From the NCBI GenBank assembly GCA_003342895.1, contig PTFA01000191.1:916589-980588 (forward strand): a stretch of DNA of 64,000 nt, written 5' to 3'. This document shows positions 1-12,400 of this stretch, in pieces. This stretch comes from Casuarius casuarius. Its lineage: Eukaryota; Chordata; Aves; Casuariiformes; Casuariidae. The first letter of the stretch is position 1. Each line of letters begins with the position of its first letter. Below the pieces are notes generated by a model. That model was not told the DNA's origin and ran no database searches. It saw nothing but the letters and a program-made list of their open reading frames with translations. The translations under genes were made by a program, and so were the position numbers.

Positions 1-3000
1 TCACCTTGGGGTCTGATCTTGTCGGCGCTCACAAAGATTTTGGCTAATCTCTACATCTGATTAACATTTTGCTGTTCAGAGCCACTGCACTATAATTGTT
101 GAAGATTTTTGCTATTTTTAAGGCAGATTTGGAGTTTTTTCTCATTGCCATTTTAGGATTTGTGCCTGTACACTTGTAAAATTCCTCTTAGTCTATGGAC
201 TGAATAAAAAGAGAAGAACCTAGCCTCATTACAGGGTGTATATTATCTTAGTGTCACATCTTTCTGGGAAGGATAGATAGTAGCAATCAACCATGATGAA
301 GTCAATGTTTCTTTATGAAAATACTGATTTCTTCAAATCATAAATAATAAGTAAAATTGCTTCAAAATACACGAAACTGAAGGAATTGCTCAAGGGGAAA
401 ACAAAACCCCTAGTATATAATCTGCTGCTTCTTTATCTCCCCTAGGCTTCTCCACTTTCCAGTTTTCAAAAGAACAAAGAGAATGTGCCAAAGCTGCTTT
501 GGGATTTCANTGCAAAATAACGAGAATTCATTGCTAATTAGGGCTCCAATTAAAAAAAAAAAGATCTTTGCAGGGACACTGTTAATGAACTTGTAAGTTA
601 CAGCTGCAGACTTGCATCGCTATAAACACCACTGTTGTTTGATTCAATTTGTGTATGTAAAAGTGGCAAGAAAGGCCGCTGGTATATATGTATGGATGGC
701 AATAATCACTTGGCCCCTTTACAGGAGTCTAACAATCCCTGCTGTTACTAGCTGTATAGTCTGCTTTTTAGGTCACTTTTTGGACTAGAGTGGCATATCA
801 ATGATCATGGCATATTTTGCAAAAGTATATACAAAAAGCTTAGTAGTTTTAACAGCTAGTCTCTCAGTATGCGCTAGCTTTCCTGCCCACAGGGGTAACT
901 GAAGCAAGATTGCTGCAGTGTTTGTACTCTGCATAGGTAACACCTTTTCCTGTAGAACGGGGAAATTATTCTATTCTGTATTTGAAAATAGTCTTACACT
1001 CATGGTCTTGGTGAATGTCACACCCTGTACTCATGCCAGCTTGTTCACTGAGGATAATCACTCCCTGGCAAATGGGGACAATAAGCTTAGTTAAAGAGGA
1101 AAAAAAGCAAGCATGGTAGAGCGGGGAGAAGGAAAAGGGGAATGTCCAACGCAGAGCAAGGCATGGCTATACGTTGCTGCTGGCCGGGGCCCTGCCCACC
1201 ACTGTTACCATCTCATGAGCTTTACCCTTCCCACTAGCTTCTCACTGTCTTTACTGAGAAGGGCTGCTGAAAAAGAAGTGCAGGGCCAGCTGTCATCGCC
1301 ATTTCTCTTTCTGGTGCTCTCAGTGTACACAGCCATCTATGAAAGCAGTGAAACTGGTAAATGGATAAGGGGAAATTGTATCTGGGGGCAATTACTAAAC
1401 ACTAAGTTGAAGGTCTGAACTAGGATGGCATTCATCCCACAAAATATTTGGCTTTGTAAAACCTTCATAAACTACAAAATAAGAATGGTAGTTTATCATG
1501 TATTTTCAATCGGTCTTGACTCAATTAGAAACCTTTTTATTTTTTCGTATAATACAGTGTGTTAAGAGTGAAAGATAATCAAAGGTACTGCAAGGTAAAT
1601 GTTGGTATGCAACTGCATGTTTTCTCATGATAGCAAACAGCAAAATAGTGTAAATCTACATGTTTATACACTCAGAAGAGGCATTTAATTAGAATAAATG
1701 ATTACCACAACCTTCCTCCACCTTTACCCACACCGCAGCTGTTAGCTGCATTAGTACTTTGTGGTTTTTCAACAGTCATGGGCTATATATGAGGTACTCC
1801 ACCCCACACGTGGGGGAAGAGGCAGCCTGTATAAAAGTAAGTGAAAACATAAATGTGTCGGGGGAAAAATCACGGTCTTTTTGACCAGCTGCTGATTCAA
1901 GTGCAAAAAAACCCAGAAGAACCAAATTTAGGCATGGTGTAAGTCCATCAGCTACTACAACAGTGGCTAGTGGCTGCACACTGAGCCTGGGCATTTCACA
2001 CTGCAGACGAGCTACCTGGCTACACTAATGCAGCTGCACATGTGTCTACAACAAAGCCCTGCTTGCATAATTTTTCCTCATTCTACGCTTGCCAGCATTT
2101 GGCAGACGGCACATCCGCATGGTATTTTGTGCCAACACTGTTTTCCCCTGTCCATTGCAGGAGAACGTTTCCTCCCTGGAGAACTGTGGGAAACCATTGG
2201 AGGGCAACCAGCAGGCGATCTGAAACGCTTCCAAAATCACCAGAGGCTTTTTGGCGATAGGTGACAAAACATGGATAAAATCCACGTTGATTGTAAAGTG
2301 CAGAGATACCTGTTGTCTCAGGCAGGTGCTTGGACCAATTTAGATTTCTGTAGTCAGCTACCAAGTGAAGGACATTTTACAAATGACTAGCAATAAAGAC
2401 AGTGTGACACAGTCTACAGGAAGCTGGTAGATGCCTAAAATACCTGCTAGCATATTCATAGAAAATCACAAAGTCATAGGTGACAGTTTGAAAAGCATTG
2501 GGTTTATTCAATTTTTAACTCAAGTATTTTATAGCCAGTGGCACAGGTGTCATTATTGATATGACATATAGTCTTTGTTGCCATTTGTGACATCTCTGAG
2601 AAAGTTCAGCCAGTTTCTATAGAAAGACAAATTCTTGCAGTATTTCCATAAATACTAGAAACACATTTGGCAAATTGTGTGTAATCACATCTACGAAACT
2701 TTGTGTATGTATTGTTTTGAGAAGGAAAACACCATTCAGATTGCAGGAAACAGAACTCACTATTCTGTTGATAGGCAATAAAAGGTAGTGCTATTTTACC
2801 TAAAATCTTCCTATTTTGGTTAGATCTTTTTTTAAAAAAGGTATGGTTTTTACAATATCCAGTTTAATATAAGCTACTGAATTACTTTCCTTCTGTCTTT
2901 AATATTTGTTCTTCTTGGCTAACATATGGTGCTTTGCAAAGAAGTAAAACTGAAATATCTTTTTTTCTTCAGATCCTGCTTTTCAAATTAGGTTTAATAT

Positions 3001-3060
3001 AAGTGAGGACAATAAATTAAATTGGGTGATGGGAAAGGCTGATGAAAAATCAAAAGTGTT
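1..3060. other. AT-rich non-coding stretch, no gene seen
   Basis: Only short frames overlapping on both strands are present, which is what chance gives. There are many homopolymer runs of A and T and no convincing splice-flanked open frame. A short stretch near 2454-2490 loosely resembles the terminal repeat of an antisense CR1 but is too weak to call. Confidence 0.6.
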
Positions 3061-3245
3061 TGTTACAAAATTACAGAATAGTTGAGGTTGGAAGGCACTT
3101 CTGGAGATCATCTGGGCAAGCAGCTCAGCTGGAGCAGGTTGCCGGGGTTTTGAATATCTCCAATTTGTGCCCATTGCCTCTTGTCCTTTCACTGGATACT
3201 ATTGAGAAAAGTGGCTCCATCTTCTTTACTCTCTTCCAAAATAAA
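3061..3245 (-). repeat. CR1 LINE fragment, 3' part, antisense
   Basis: Read on the plus strand, this carries the typical reverse-complement CR1 wording: an acagaatagttgaggttgga block, then ggagatcatctgg, then a block around gcccattgcctcttgtcc followed by a cactggatac block. These match the conserved 3' region of avian CR1 in order, so the element lies on the minus strand. It is 5'-truncated and diverged, as most avian CR1 copies are. The family is recognised from memory, not by alignment. Confidence 0.8.
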
Positions 3246-4688
3246 TGACTATGTTACTCATTTAAAACTGATGTCCGAGTTTCCTGGGGTGATATCTTTA
3301 AGTGGTTTATGCATTTTTGCCTTTTAATCCATAGATTTTTGTTTCCATTTCTCCAATTAATTCCACTACAGAAGAAGTGCAGTGAGATTCCAGTATGACT
3401 TTGGGCATAGTTTTTTTAAGGTATGATCAGGACTAATTTCACATAGTACAGCAAATTATGCTGTGTTATTTGAGTGATTTGAAACATTGTTTAATTTTAA
3501 GTGATTTCAGGATATGAAAGCTTGCACTATCCCCTTGGCATTAGTTAAGCTCTTAAATTTAAACAGATCTTATTATCAGATCAGACAAAAATAAGAAATT
3601 GAAAACATTTTACCAGATAAAATGGCAATGCTTTGTAGTTTCGGAATTGCTGTTGTTGGTTTGACTTTATTAGGCTCCTAAACAGTAATTACTAATACTT
3701 GAAGAAAAATGTGCTGTATGATAAATACTAAACTTTGATTTGAAGCTCTACATAGCCAGCCTAATTTTAAAAAGTTTTAACCTCCTAAAAGTTACCATTC
3801 CCTTCAGAGACAGAAAGAAGCTCTTTGGTACTTTTAAGAAACAGTTCTAAATCCTAATGCTGAGTTTGGACTTTGGAATCTGGTGGTAGACTATACATTG
3901 CTTAAAAAGTTGGCCAAAGTCTTTTATAGAATATTCCCCTCCGGTGGTGTCTGGGCCTCTGAAAGGCTTTCATGACATGGGATCTCCATTTGGATGGTAT
4001 GCCTCTCGCCCTTGGTTTATGGCCAGGAATACAGGGATGGGATGAATCCTGAACTAAAGATGAATGAATAGTGTGGAGCAGCTGAGAAGAAAGGTCAAAT
4101 GTCATTCTGTGAGGTATTAACGAGAGTGTCACTTTGTGATTTTCTGCTGTATTTGCTGTGAGTGAGGGCTTTCACTCAAGAGGAGAGAGGTCCATTTGGG
4201 GGAATGCAGTTTAAGAAAGATGTAACTGAATTGGAGAGCAAAGAGAACAGCTGCCCAGAAGACAGAGGTCTGAGAAAAGGATGAGGAAATGAATATGTTT
4301 CTAGGTTTCACTGACATGGGACAAGAAGCAATCTGCTTAATTTTTCAGCGTAATAGATTTAGGTTAAATATTAGGGGAAAACTTCAAGGGTGTTAAGCAC
4401 CAGATCAGACTACCTAGACAAGTNATGTAATTTTTATCATTGTTTTTTTTTAACAGCGTTAAATGCTAACAGGATAACTAAAGATCTGTAAGGGTTGGTC
4501 TAGGCCTGCTAGATGCTGCTTCACAAGGCAAGGACTTCTTAAAGTTTTTTCAAGCCCTGTGTGCCTATTGTTTATGTAGTCACTGTATAAGTCACTGATC
4601 ATATTTTTTGTCTCTCTTCAATCACTCACTATTTCTTAGTGCAAATGGAGAGTATCTTTGTATAAAATGGAAAGAAAAATGTGTTCAT
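3246..4688. other. AT-rich non-coding stretch, no gene seen
   Basis: No open frame of note and no repeat that I recognise. It would be downstream sequence if the minus-strand frame to its right is a terminal exon, but I find no AATAAA on the minus strand just past that stop. Confidence 0.5.
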
Positions 4689-5228
4689 TCAGTAGGAAAA
4701 ACCTTCTAAAGCAACGTCTAGCAGATATGCATTGCAAAGATTATAGGGTGCACTAAAATATTGTCTGCTGAGAAAAAACTTGGACCTTTCTAAGGCACTT
4801 TGAAGCTGTTTGCTTCCTGCAGTTACAAATTTTTGTGTGTGACCCTGTAGGTCACGCGTTAGCTTCGCTTTCCTGTTCTTAGCTTCACAAAATACAACTC
4901 CACCGTAGGACATGTGAGCAGAACAAGATTGATTAGTTTCCTTATTTGCCTGAGACTCGGTTTTGTGATGATCCATCTCAATAGGGATCTCTGTGCTTGT
5001 GCGTGACCTGCCGTGGAGCCTCATCCGTGATGTCATTGCAGATGCAGCTGCTCTTCCATACTCTGTCAGAGCTTTTTGCAGCATCGAGCTATCATGCAAG
5101 GGCCAGTTTAGCTGCGGAAACAGGAATACATTATCTCGCGTGTTAACAGTGAGCATCTTCTTCTTAACCTGCTCGGTTGCAGACAGTAAGAGCTGACTGA
5201 TTGGATTCCCTATGCTCACTCCTAGAAG
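4689..5228 (-). CDS. candidate terminal exon, unknown protein (~180 aa)
   Basis: A minus-strand frame stays open from about 5360 to a stop at 4689 (about 220 codons) in moderately AT-rich DNA, longer than chance usually gives here. Inside it, at about 5229, the minus strand reads tttttgctttgtcttctag, a good pyrimidine-tract acceptor, so I place the exon start just after it. The predicted piece begins VSIGNPISQLLLSATEQ and is followed by a stretch rich in Ser, Lys and Gln, with no membrane segment. If the frame instead started at the Met about 13 codons before the acceptor, the first residues (MFLLCLLG) would be hydrophobic like a signal peptide. I do not recognise the family. It could be a real 3' exon, an old pseudogene or a chance frame. 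The acceptor leaves two bases of a split codon, so an upstream exon ending in phase 1 would be needed. Confidence 0.35.
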   Translation of the reverse strand, partial: LLGVSIGNPISQLLLSATEQVKKKMLTVNTRDNVFLFPQLNWPLHDSSMLQKALTEYGRAAASAMTSRMRLHGRSRTSTEIPIEMDHHKTESQANKETNQSCSAHMSYGGVVFCEAKNRKAKLTRDLQGHTQKFVTAGSKQLQSALERSKFFLSRQYFSAPYNLCNAYLLDVALEGFSY

Positions 5229-5649
5229 ACAAAGCAAAAACATTTTCCTGTCTGTTGGCAATATTTGTCTAGGCAGTATAAAGCAGCCACTGAATTGCCT
5301 ATAACAATCTCCAGTTTGGCAAGCAGCTTCCAGAGGGTGTTTTGTATTTGCACACTGCATATAAAGTGCAGGTATGTTTTGTTTTTTTCTTAAGGGACAG
5401 TTTTAATATCCAGAGAAAACTGAATCATGCTTGAATCTGTCTAATAAAGATGACCAAGAGGTAAAATGTGGTCAAAACATTGTTATTTTACACTGGGGAT
5501 AAACTGTGTAATCTCCGTCATTGAGGAAGAATAAAACTAGAACGAAGGATTGCGATTCACTGACGGGGACTTCCCTCCAGACCTCCATGTGCACCCCACG
5601 CTCTGCTGGCTGCAGAAAAATACAGAGATTGAGACCGTACCCCTCTACA
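5229..5649. other. non-coding, flank of candidate exon
   Basis: On the minus-strand reading this would be intron upstream of the candidate terminal exon. Nothing else is recognisable. Confidence 0.4.
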
Positions 5650-5850
5650 AAAACTAAGGGACATCAAATGACGCTACCAGGTGGTGGATTCAGGACAAAC
5701 ACAAGGAGATGTTTCTTCACACAAAGTGTAGTTAATTTGTGGAATTCCTTGCCAGAGAATGTGGTAGATACTACAAGTTTTCTTGGATCTGGGGGAAGAC
5801 TGGATAAGTTGACGGGAGAGAAATCCTCTGAGGCTTCAGGTGATTCAGGG
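5650..5850 (+). repeat. ancient CR1/L3-like LINE 3' end
   Basis: The plus strand shows, in order, a ggtggattcaggacaaac block, a block around gtttcttcacacaaagtgta, a gtggaattccttgccag block, a tgtggtagatact block and a gaagactggataag block. This is the standard order of the 3' end of old amniote CR1/L3-type LINEs (abundant in turtles, decayed in birds). It is diverged and truncated at both ends. An overlapping plus-strand open frame (5521-6018) is explained by this repeat and is not called as a gene. Confidence 0.65.
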
Positions 5851-8800
5851 ATAATACCAGGGTTTTTGGTTCTCAGCTTCATTTTTTTCTCCTTCGCCAG
5901 GTCTGTCCCTCTCAGGTGGCTTGGTGTGTATATGTGTGTGCATATGGATATGTGCAAGAAGGAGAAGCAAAGGCATCCTCTGCTACAGGCTCCCCTTGGT
6001 CCTGAAGGGACCAGCTGAACCCCACATATCTTGGTATAGCCAAGGTGGCACACAGTCTTTCTTTTCCTGACAGCTAAAAAGGAGGTAAATTGTGGAAGAG
6101 GTACGTGTTTCATGTTGTTGAGTGACTACTGCCAAACCAGGATCAGCAGCTCCACGATCTGCAGTGGGATATCCTGCCTAGCTCTTCTGATCTTGAAATA
6201 TGGCACTCCTGCTGTGAGGCAGTAACGTCTGAGGAGGCTTTTGCCAGGTTATCATTTCCTTTACAAGTTTTTGCACATACATGTTATTAACCTCAGAGGA
6301 AGAGTGCTTTAGAACAACAGGATATTTGTATCATGCCTTCTCACGTCTCCTGAAATTACAGTTTTGTGACAGTCATCTCTCAATCTGGTAGAATGGCATT
6401 AGATTCACAAACAGACCCCTACATTAGGAGCTAAGTCCAATCAAAAGCCAGCATGCAACATCCACGTCCTAAATCTAAGTCTTGACTGAGAAAAGAGAAA
6501 ATTAAGTCTATCACGCATCAGAATTCTTGCTCAGTTTTTCTCCAAGATGTGTCAGGAGCGTGCATTAGAGAGTAGCCTCCCTTTAAAACAAAGCACACGC
6601 CGAGGTCTGAACCTTCAGCACAAGAGACACAACCAAGCACCTTATTAGAGAGCTCGGTGTGTTGATGTAGTAGGGAAAATTATTCCATAAACAGAACTGA
6701 AACCTTCACTGCACGCTGTCTGAGTGTTTGTGAATCCAGTAACATATATTCTGTGTATTATTCCCTGTCATGACCCATAGGAAAATATCTGTGAACTCTG
6801 TCATAAGATAGATATATTTGTACAGGGGATTAATGTTGCATGACTGTCAAGCTGTGACAATCTGAATGAGGGAGATTGCAGATGTCTTACTGAAACACAG
6901 AGCAGGATTTTTCCTTGTAAGGGGGTCATACTTTGAAAACTATCTTATGCACGGAAATTTCCCTCCTGGAGAGGATGAATCTGGATACCTGAATGCTGGC
7001 CAGCACACCTCATGAGCTGGACACTACCATTTATTGCTACACTGTTTTATTTTTAATTTATTGGGAAGGTTTAGTGCCTACAACTGATGCTAGGCTTTCA
7101 ACCCACTCAGATTTTGAACGTGTGGTGAGGCTAAAGGTTTAAGGACTCTGTGGTGCCAAACTCCTACGTGTCCTGCTCTGAGCTGAAAGCCTTAGCTGGG
7201 ACTCAACCCCTCAGGCTGCCACATGACCGATGGCTGGAAAAGGCACTGAAGGGGTCCTTAGGGATAACTGAATCTAGCCAAGGGCAACATGCAGAACCAA
7301 GAGACAGACCTTACAAGTCTCCCAGGAGGCTCCTTTTTTCTTTTGAGGTTCCTGAGCTGCAGTCCTTTCCTGAAGTAGGTCCCTGCAGCCTATCTGCAAA
7401 ACATCTGGAGAGCCAGGATGCCCGTTCAGAAGGTTAGATAGTCCCTCAGGACAGCGGGAGAGGGAAGTTCAAAACCGCCTCTTACACTAATTGCTGTACC
7501 CCCAGAGGTGTCAAAGCCTATGGTAGTCATGGCATATGAACAGGTGTAACGCATGTACGAGCCCTTGTTCTGAGCCCATGTAAGACAGAATATGAAACTG
7601 AGTTTCTCTTTCAAGCATGTCATTGTGATGGCTTTGGCATGAGCGTGCCCCAGAGTTGCAGACAGCTGGTTACTTCTGGCACCTGGCTGGTGCTGGTGCT
7701 GTTGGGGGTTTCTCATTGAAGCCTATGTGACCAGGACTCAGCCTAGAGCACGGGGTGGCTGCCCCGGCTGACATCACTGCCCTCATCGATGTGACACTTG
7801 CAGGACGATAGGGATAAAATGCAACATAAATATCAGGAGCGCAGGAGTGAAGCAAAAATGTTTCATCATTGTTCCTGAGTTTAGTTTTATTTCTGGTAGC
7901 ATGCTGATAATGTACATAATGGAGCCATTCTGGGACATCTTTGAATATATACTTTTCCCACATGTAAAAATATACCTGAAGTTTTGAAAGACTGAATACT
8001 CATTTGCCAATTTGAAAAGAAAAGAGAGAGGGTGAGAGAAAGGCTTGTAAAGTTCTGTGTCTCCATAGAAAACTGACAGAAAAGCACACATACATTTGGA
8101 TGATGTTGACATTTCTGAAATAAGAGAGATGGCATTTTATCTAAATTATACTAAAGCCCTTCAAGGTAATGTGCTGTGTAATAACTAGAGTTTTAGACAC
8201 TATTTCATTTTCAAATGATTTTCTAGACAAAAAGCACAATTCTGATCCACAATTTCAGTTCAGTGTTTGACAATTTATTAGCACATACTCCTCAGCTGCA
8301 TCCAATACAGGGAAAACTGTATTTCGGGGAAAAAGACCTCATTCCCACCTTCCCCATCCACCTGTTATGTCTACGCTTTATGCTGCATAGGAGAGTAGGC
8401 AGAGATTTTTAAAGCGTAGAGAAAAACAGAAATGTCAGAGCCTTGTGGACACTAAAAGGCCTCAAACACCCTGACCGGCGTCACCTGGGACCCTTACCCA
8501 TGCACCCCCTGCTTATTGGCTTGGGAGCTTCATTTTATCTCAGAGCCCTGATCCTTGTTTGAGCTGTGGTGTGGATGTTTCTGTGCTCAGTGCTGTTGGT
8601 CAGAGGGAACCACTCACCCACCTCTGGACCTTAGACTTGACCTACTGTTGTGTGTTGCTTGGGGCTATGGATGGGCTCTGTCACCACCCTGGCCCTGCTT
8701 GGGTGCTGGGGGGCTGTTGCCTGTGCGATTGCCACCCTCTGCTTGTGGCTCACCCTCCCTTGCAGGGCAGCGCTGCTCCCTGGGGCTGAAGGGGCAGAGC

Positions 8801-9389
8801 ACTGGGTGTTGCGTGTTGCTGCTTTGGCACCTGTTTGGGGGAAGTGGATCAGTTTGGCAGGGCTGTGTGGGTGATACTCAGATCCTACTCCTTTTTTGAT
8901 GCTCTGATGCCCATAGTGGTGTTGGGCTCTGAGTTTGGTGTTCACTAGGTGCATGTGTGGCTAAAAAAAGAGGCCTTATTTTGTGGTGCCACTAACTTGA
9001 TGATATTTGGATACCCTGCTCACATCCTCATCATGGTGTGACCAAAATGTCCCATGTGGTGTCCACCATCTGAGCCTGGGATAGAAGATCCCCCTCTGCC
9101 CCAAGGCCTAGGAAAAATGGCCTGCTGATTGCTACAGTAACCTATGTATATTCATTCAATATAGACTCAGCCTTTCAGCACCTTTCTGTTTATCTCTTGA
9201 CCTGAAGGTCTGAATCTTAGACTCTCCTCTCTGTTTTTCCAGGCAGAGTGATACCCTTAAGCAGGTGTTTTTTCACTAGAGACTCAATCTTATGTGGCAA
9301 CCTGCACTGCCAGTGAAGGTGAGAAGCAGCAACCAGAAGCTGCTGTCGGGATGCTAAGTAAAGGAGACACCTTCTTTTTAAAGGAAAAA
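5851..9389. other. non-coding stretch, no gene seen
   Basis: Several overlapping frames of 75-115 codons occur on both strands around 7.4-8.1 kb and 8.55-8.95 kb. They lie in GC-richer patches, have no recognisable protein features and shadow one another. A short TG-rich run lies at about 5925-5945. I see no gene. Confidence 0.5.
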
Positions 9390-9442
9390 GGTGTTAGGTA
9401 AAGGAAAGGGAACTGGTGTTGGGTAAAGACCTAACACCAGTT
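9390..9442. repeat. direct plus inverted repeat forming a 14-bp hairpin
   Basis: Bases 9411-9424 (aactggtgttgggt) and 9429-9442 (acctaacaccagtt) are inverted copies separated by the four bases aaag. The single mismatch would be a G-U pair in RNA, so a transcript would fold into an uninterrupted 14-bp stem. A direct copy of the core (ggtgttaggtaaag) lies just upstream at about 9390-9403. The direct-plus-inverted arrangement is typical of local template switching. No flanking features suggest a terminator or a miRNA precursor; the stem is too short for the latter. Confidence 0.75.
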
Positions 9443-12400
9443 AAAACTTCAGGGGCACATCCAGCCTTCCTAGCACTAGGACTGCTTCATTTGCAGTCCC
9501 AATTCCTTTCTGCTCTTTAAGAAATTCCCAGTTAGGAGTGAAGCAGTAAGCAACATCCCACTAATGGCTGTGGGAGTAAGGCTGAGCTTGGATGCATTTA
9601 AAGTTGGGTGGATAGAGGGGGAACCTGAAACCCGAAAAGTAATAGGCTGCTCTGCTGTTTTCCCTAATCTCTGATGCCTTCACAGTTTAGAAACTAACAG
9701 TTAGTGCATCTTCCCCATTCTTGATACTTCTCTTTACTGGTCTGAGCTCTACTGCTTTCCAAGGATCTTGACGTTGCAGATCTAGTTTTAAAGGAGCTGC
9801 CATTTTAGAGCAGTAAGTTAGTCTTCAGGCTGTCAGGACAGGCCCAGCAGGAGGGTAAAGAATGAGCTGGGCTTTTTAGCCTAGATAGCTAAGGAAGGCT
9901 GGAGTACTGAGATGAGTCAGAAATTCTATTTAATTCTTGTTCAAAGAGCAAGTTATTGTGACAGAGTTAGCAAGATTCAGCAGAAGTTAGAGGATAGATG
10001 GTACATGCTTATCTGAAAGGTGTTTCCACTCACTTCTGGTGATATTAAAGCCTTCTAGGTACGACTGGATGATGAACCTGCTCTGTCTACAAGAAAAGTC
10101 TTGACTTGCTGTGTATTGATTAACCTTTAGCATTAAGCGAGAAATATTCCCTTGTGCTGGCAAGTCTCTTTCAAAATGCCTACAAACAGAAATCTAGATG
10201 GACCTTTTCTTCTTCTGCCTATAGATTTACAAGTAAATCGTAATAACATAAAATACAAGGCTAATCAGAGGAAAGGAGGGAGCACCCCCTTCCCCTAAAC
10301 AGCTGGTAGCAGTGAGCTACTGAGCAGCAGGAGGGAGGGATGCCAGCATACCTTGTAATTATCAGAGAAAAAAGGAGGAGGATCCTGGTTTTCATGACAA
10401 CTATAAAACAACAAAAGTATAAATTAAGCTCCCCTAGGAAATGAAATTCAAGGAACAGAAATAGTTCCCTTGGCAAGCTAAGAATAATGCTAGCAACACT
10501 CAACTGGTTGCTAAGTGAGAAGACAGCAAGAAAAAAAGGGTAACGGTAGCTATGATTATTGCTACCTGAACAAATACATGCATTAAAGGTACTAAAACTA
10601 TACTTCTATCATTAGTTTCCCAGTGCCACAATGATTTTTGTATGTAAACACAGTAAGGGGAACCAAGGGTCAGTAAAGCCTTGATATGCATCTTAAGAGA
10701 TAATCTGTCCCTGGTCAAAATAAACTTGTTTATTTCCATGTTGGTCACTAGGAAGGTTATTCCCACCCTATAAATATGCAGGGAGGTTTCTCTTTGCAAG
10801 GTTTAAATGGGTGCATACATTTTTGGTAAGAGCAGCATGTGGTTGGAAAAGGGAAACTATCCTAAAGAACAGCCAATTGCTAGGTTCTCAGCTGGTGTAA
10901 ATCAAAATAACTTTCATTACTCTGTCCCTTTTCACTGAGGACACAGGCCCTGATCCAGCTTCCACTGAAACAGAGGGAAAGTTTCCCACTGACCCTAGTG
11001 GGCATAGGCTCAAGCCTGTACAAAGTGCCTCCTGAAGGAGACTGAGCAAAAAAACTGGAAATTGCTGTGTTCTTGTCCTAGTCTCAAGTGTTTTGTAGTA
11101 TGACCTTTGCCTTAATTCTACTTGTCTTCCTTTATGAAACATTGAGATCCATGGCTGGAAAAGTGCTGCAGGAGTCCAAAATGGTTAGGAAAATGTTTTT
11201 GCTGCAAATAATGCAAACCAGCCCCCAAATTGGGGGATTCCATGCCTTTTAGGGCTAACATAAAAGTCATGTCTTCATACAAAGCCAGGACATAACAGAG
11301 ATGTTTTTGCAGTTAAAGTTACAAGTGAGTTGCTATTTTTGGGCACGTATTCCTTTCAGTAGGACTGAAAGGGCAGAGATCCCCTAATACTGTGCATGTA
11401 GCTGTGTTGTGTAGTGCAGCTGCCCTTACAAAAGCATGTGGAGCAGCTTTAGAGGTATAGGTCTTACTGAGCCAGATTGGCTGGCTCACTTCCATACCAA
11501 CCTGCAGTAAAAACATAGGCTTTCACAGGCAGTTGAAATAAAGCCTATCCCAGTTAGTACTGATAGATCTTCAGTCTATCGCTTGAAGATACTCAGTTTA
11601 GTGTATGTTATTTCACAAATGCAGTTTGTGTTACCCCCTTAGAGTTCAATGCAAACCCTCCCTTCCTGCTTGTTCCTGATCCTCATTATTCCACAGCTAA
11701 TTTGAGTTCCCTTTCCTACAATTTCAAGCAATTTCTGAGAAGTCTGCACAGAATTCATATAACTTAAAAGCATTCCTCTGCGTGTAATAAAGAGGCTCAT
11801 TGCAGAAATAGAGCATGGAGTGTCTCTTTNGCATGTCAGTTATACTTGTTATGATGAATCAGGAGTATTCCAAGCAAATGGAGGCATCTTTGCTGGCTAC
11901 ACTGTAGGATGGACTGCAAAGATGGAGTGGCAAATGAAGGCGCAGTAAGCGGCCTGTAGAGCCTGACCCAATTTTGGAATTGTGCGTTTAATCCCAAGAC
12001 TTACTTTACTAAAACTGCCTTAAGGTTGGAGTTTTAATGCCAGTAAGTATTGCCACAGCAAAAGGATGATTTGCGATCCTCTGGAGGGTGAGTTCCTGGC
12101 CGAGGAGCTGAATAAATAAGGGATGTCTCTGGCCTTGGTGTGTCTCCCAGAGCACGCTGTGTATTGATGGAAGTGCAGAGCTCTGCTTCCATGCAGTAAT
12201 TAACCTCCCAGTGCCGCTGGGCTTACTCAGCTTATGTGGTCCTGTTGCTTTGCAAGATGTTGTGACCCCAAGCTTGTAACTGAGAAGTACCATATGAACC
12301 CAAGGAGTGTATTATAAAGGGGAGAGTGAGGAGTGGGGGGAATGGGAGCAAAGCCGGGGTTTGAGTGCTACAGGTTTCTCCCAGTGCTTCTGTGTAGACA

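Noticed and set aside
2454..2495. attcatagaaaatcacaaagtcatagg resembling the start of an antisense CR1
   Set aside because: The match is short and is not followed by any CR1 body.
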